Part shown: positions 63,620 through 64,000 of the stretch, piece after piece
Layout of the letters: every line of letters begins with the position of its first letter
Numbering within the stretch: position 1 is the stretch's first letter
From: DATJHM01 sp963777355
GTDB lineage: Bacteria; Chloroflexota; Ktedonobacteria; Ktedonobacterales; Ktedonobacteraceae
Direction: 5' to 3'
DNA length: 64,000 bases
Assembly (NCBI GenBank): GCA_963777355.1
Contig: CAVZQK010000028.1
Span: 7,278-71,277 of the forward strand
Translations under genes and position numbers: made by a program
The notes under the pieces: generated by a model
Seen by the model: the letters and a program-made list of their open reading frames with translations, nothing else
Told to the model about the DNA's origin: nothing
Databases searched by the model: none

Positions 63620-64000
63620 ATGTTTTCTATTGCAGGTCTTGACCATGTTCGCGTTGACCGTAAAAAACCAGCAACAATCGCTGGACTGGTATCAACGGGT
63701 TTTCGGGATGGAGCGACGATATGAGGAGGCAAATGGCGCGGTTGGTCCGGTCTTTGTGTGCGCAGGGAATGCATGTCTGGCCCTGTTTCCCGCCCAGACG
63801 CCGGATCCTCAGTCGATACCAGCTCATCGCGTCGGAGGCATGCGCCATTTCGCCTTCCGTCTTGATCGCACTGGCTTCGAGCGTGCGCAGGTTGAGCTCA
63901 GTGAACAGCACATCCGTTCCGTTTTGAGGATCATGGCATGGCTCACTCGCTCTATCTCTTAGATCTTGACGGCTACCGGGTCGAACTAACTACCTACGAA
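63620..64000 (+). pseudogene. VOC-family protein, partial at window edge, two compensating indels
   Basis: ATG at 63620 (AAGGAG 8 bases upstream) reads MFSIAGLDHV; one extra C near 63652 moves it into the frame ALTVKNQQQSLDWYQRVFGMERRYEEANG...GMRHFAFRLDRTGFERAQVELSEQHI; one missing base near 63915 returns it to the first frame as FEDHGMAHSLYLLDLDGYRVELTTYE at the edge. With both repaired it is a normal glyoxalase/bleomycin-resistance-type VOC module. Two small opposite indels in 300 bases suggest consensus error more than decay. Confidence 0.8.

Overview
The window looks like a stretch of chromosome from a filamentous, soil-type member of the Chloroflexota, most likely class Ktedonobacteria. 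This is inference from gene content: an F420-type LLM oxidoreductase, PucR, a GH42 beta-galactosidase, zinc-ribbon and TPR proteins with long disordered linkers, PncB, crtI, about half G+C, and mostly single genes or pairs rather than long operons. No rRNA, CRISPR array, intact transposase or prophage gene was seen.

Layout. 1-880: the N-terminal part of a type I restriction methylase (hsdM) and an orphan hicB antitoxin lie just 3' of a selenocysteine tRNA (selC), a classic integration site. 0.9-8.7 kb: HAD phosphatase, PaaK-like CoA ligase, a secreted lipoprotein, an ECF sigma factor with a Tat-anchored Rieske protein, an LLM oxidoreductase, a duplicated noncoding repeat and a glutaredoxin-thioredoxin reductase fusion. 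8.7-11 kb: a decayed divergent pair (medium-chain dehydrogenase and TetR) bordered by inverted-repeat debris. 11.1-13.1 kb: a small protein resembling the C-terminal (Cas11c-like) part of Cas8c/Csd1 with a ribbon-helix-helix-like tail and its own palindromic operator, followed by a phospholipase C-type lipoprotein. 13.5-21.2 kb: miaB, a TPR protein, pucR, tsaC, a lipoprotein esterase and coaA. 21.4-27.1 kb: YtxH and GlsB stress proteins, CoiA-like nuclease, amidohydrolase, Nudix, and a mercuric-reductase-like flavoprotein. 27.2-32.5 kb: GH42 beta-galactosidase, a split E1-alpha, and a divergent fused E1-alpha/beta. 32.6-39.7 kb: zinc-ribbon protein, M16 peptidase, a 1154-residue TPR scaffold with repeated SW-x-x-x-L motifs, a Roadblock protein and ndk. 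40-50.7 kb: CPBP protease, Ser/Thr kinase, membrane protein, pncB, a YbjQ tandem, crtI and a hydrolase. 50.8-55 kb: coiled-coil membrane protein and a TetR/hydrolase/membrane-protein cassette with two identical operators. 55-64 kb: zwf, csbD, an EEP nuclease/phosphatase, pepF, a glycosyltransferase with a CysRS-like tail domain, two VOC proteins, HxlR and a membrane protein.

An unusual number of reading frames are broken: the dehydrogenase, TetR, TPR, E1-alpha, kinase, coiled-coil, zwf, EEP and last VOC genes. Consensus error and real decay cannot be separated here. In three cases one extra T sits exactly where it creates a stop codon, a pattern reported separately. The most interesting items are the solo Cas11c-like regulator candidate, the sigma factor/anti-sigma-Rieske pair, the CysRS-tail glycosyltransferase, and the TPR/Roadblock scaffold locus.
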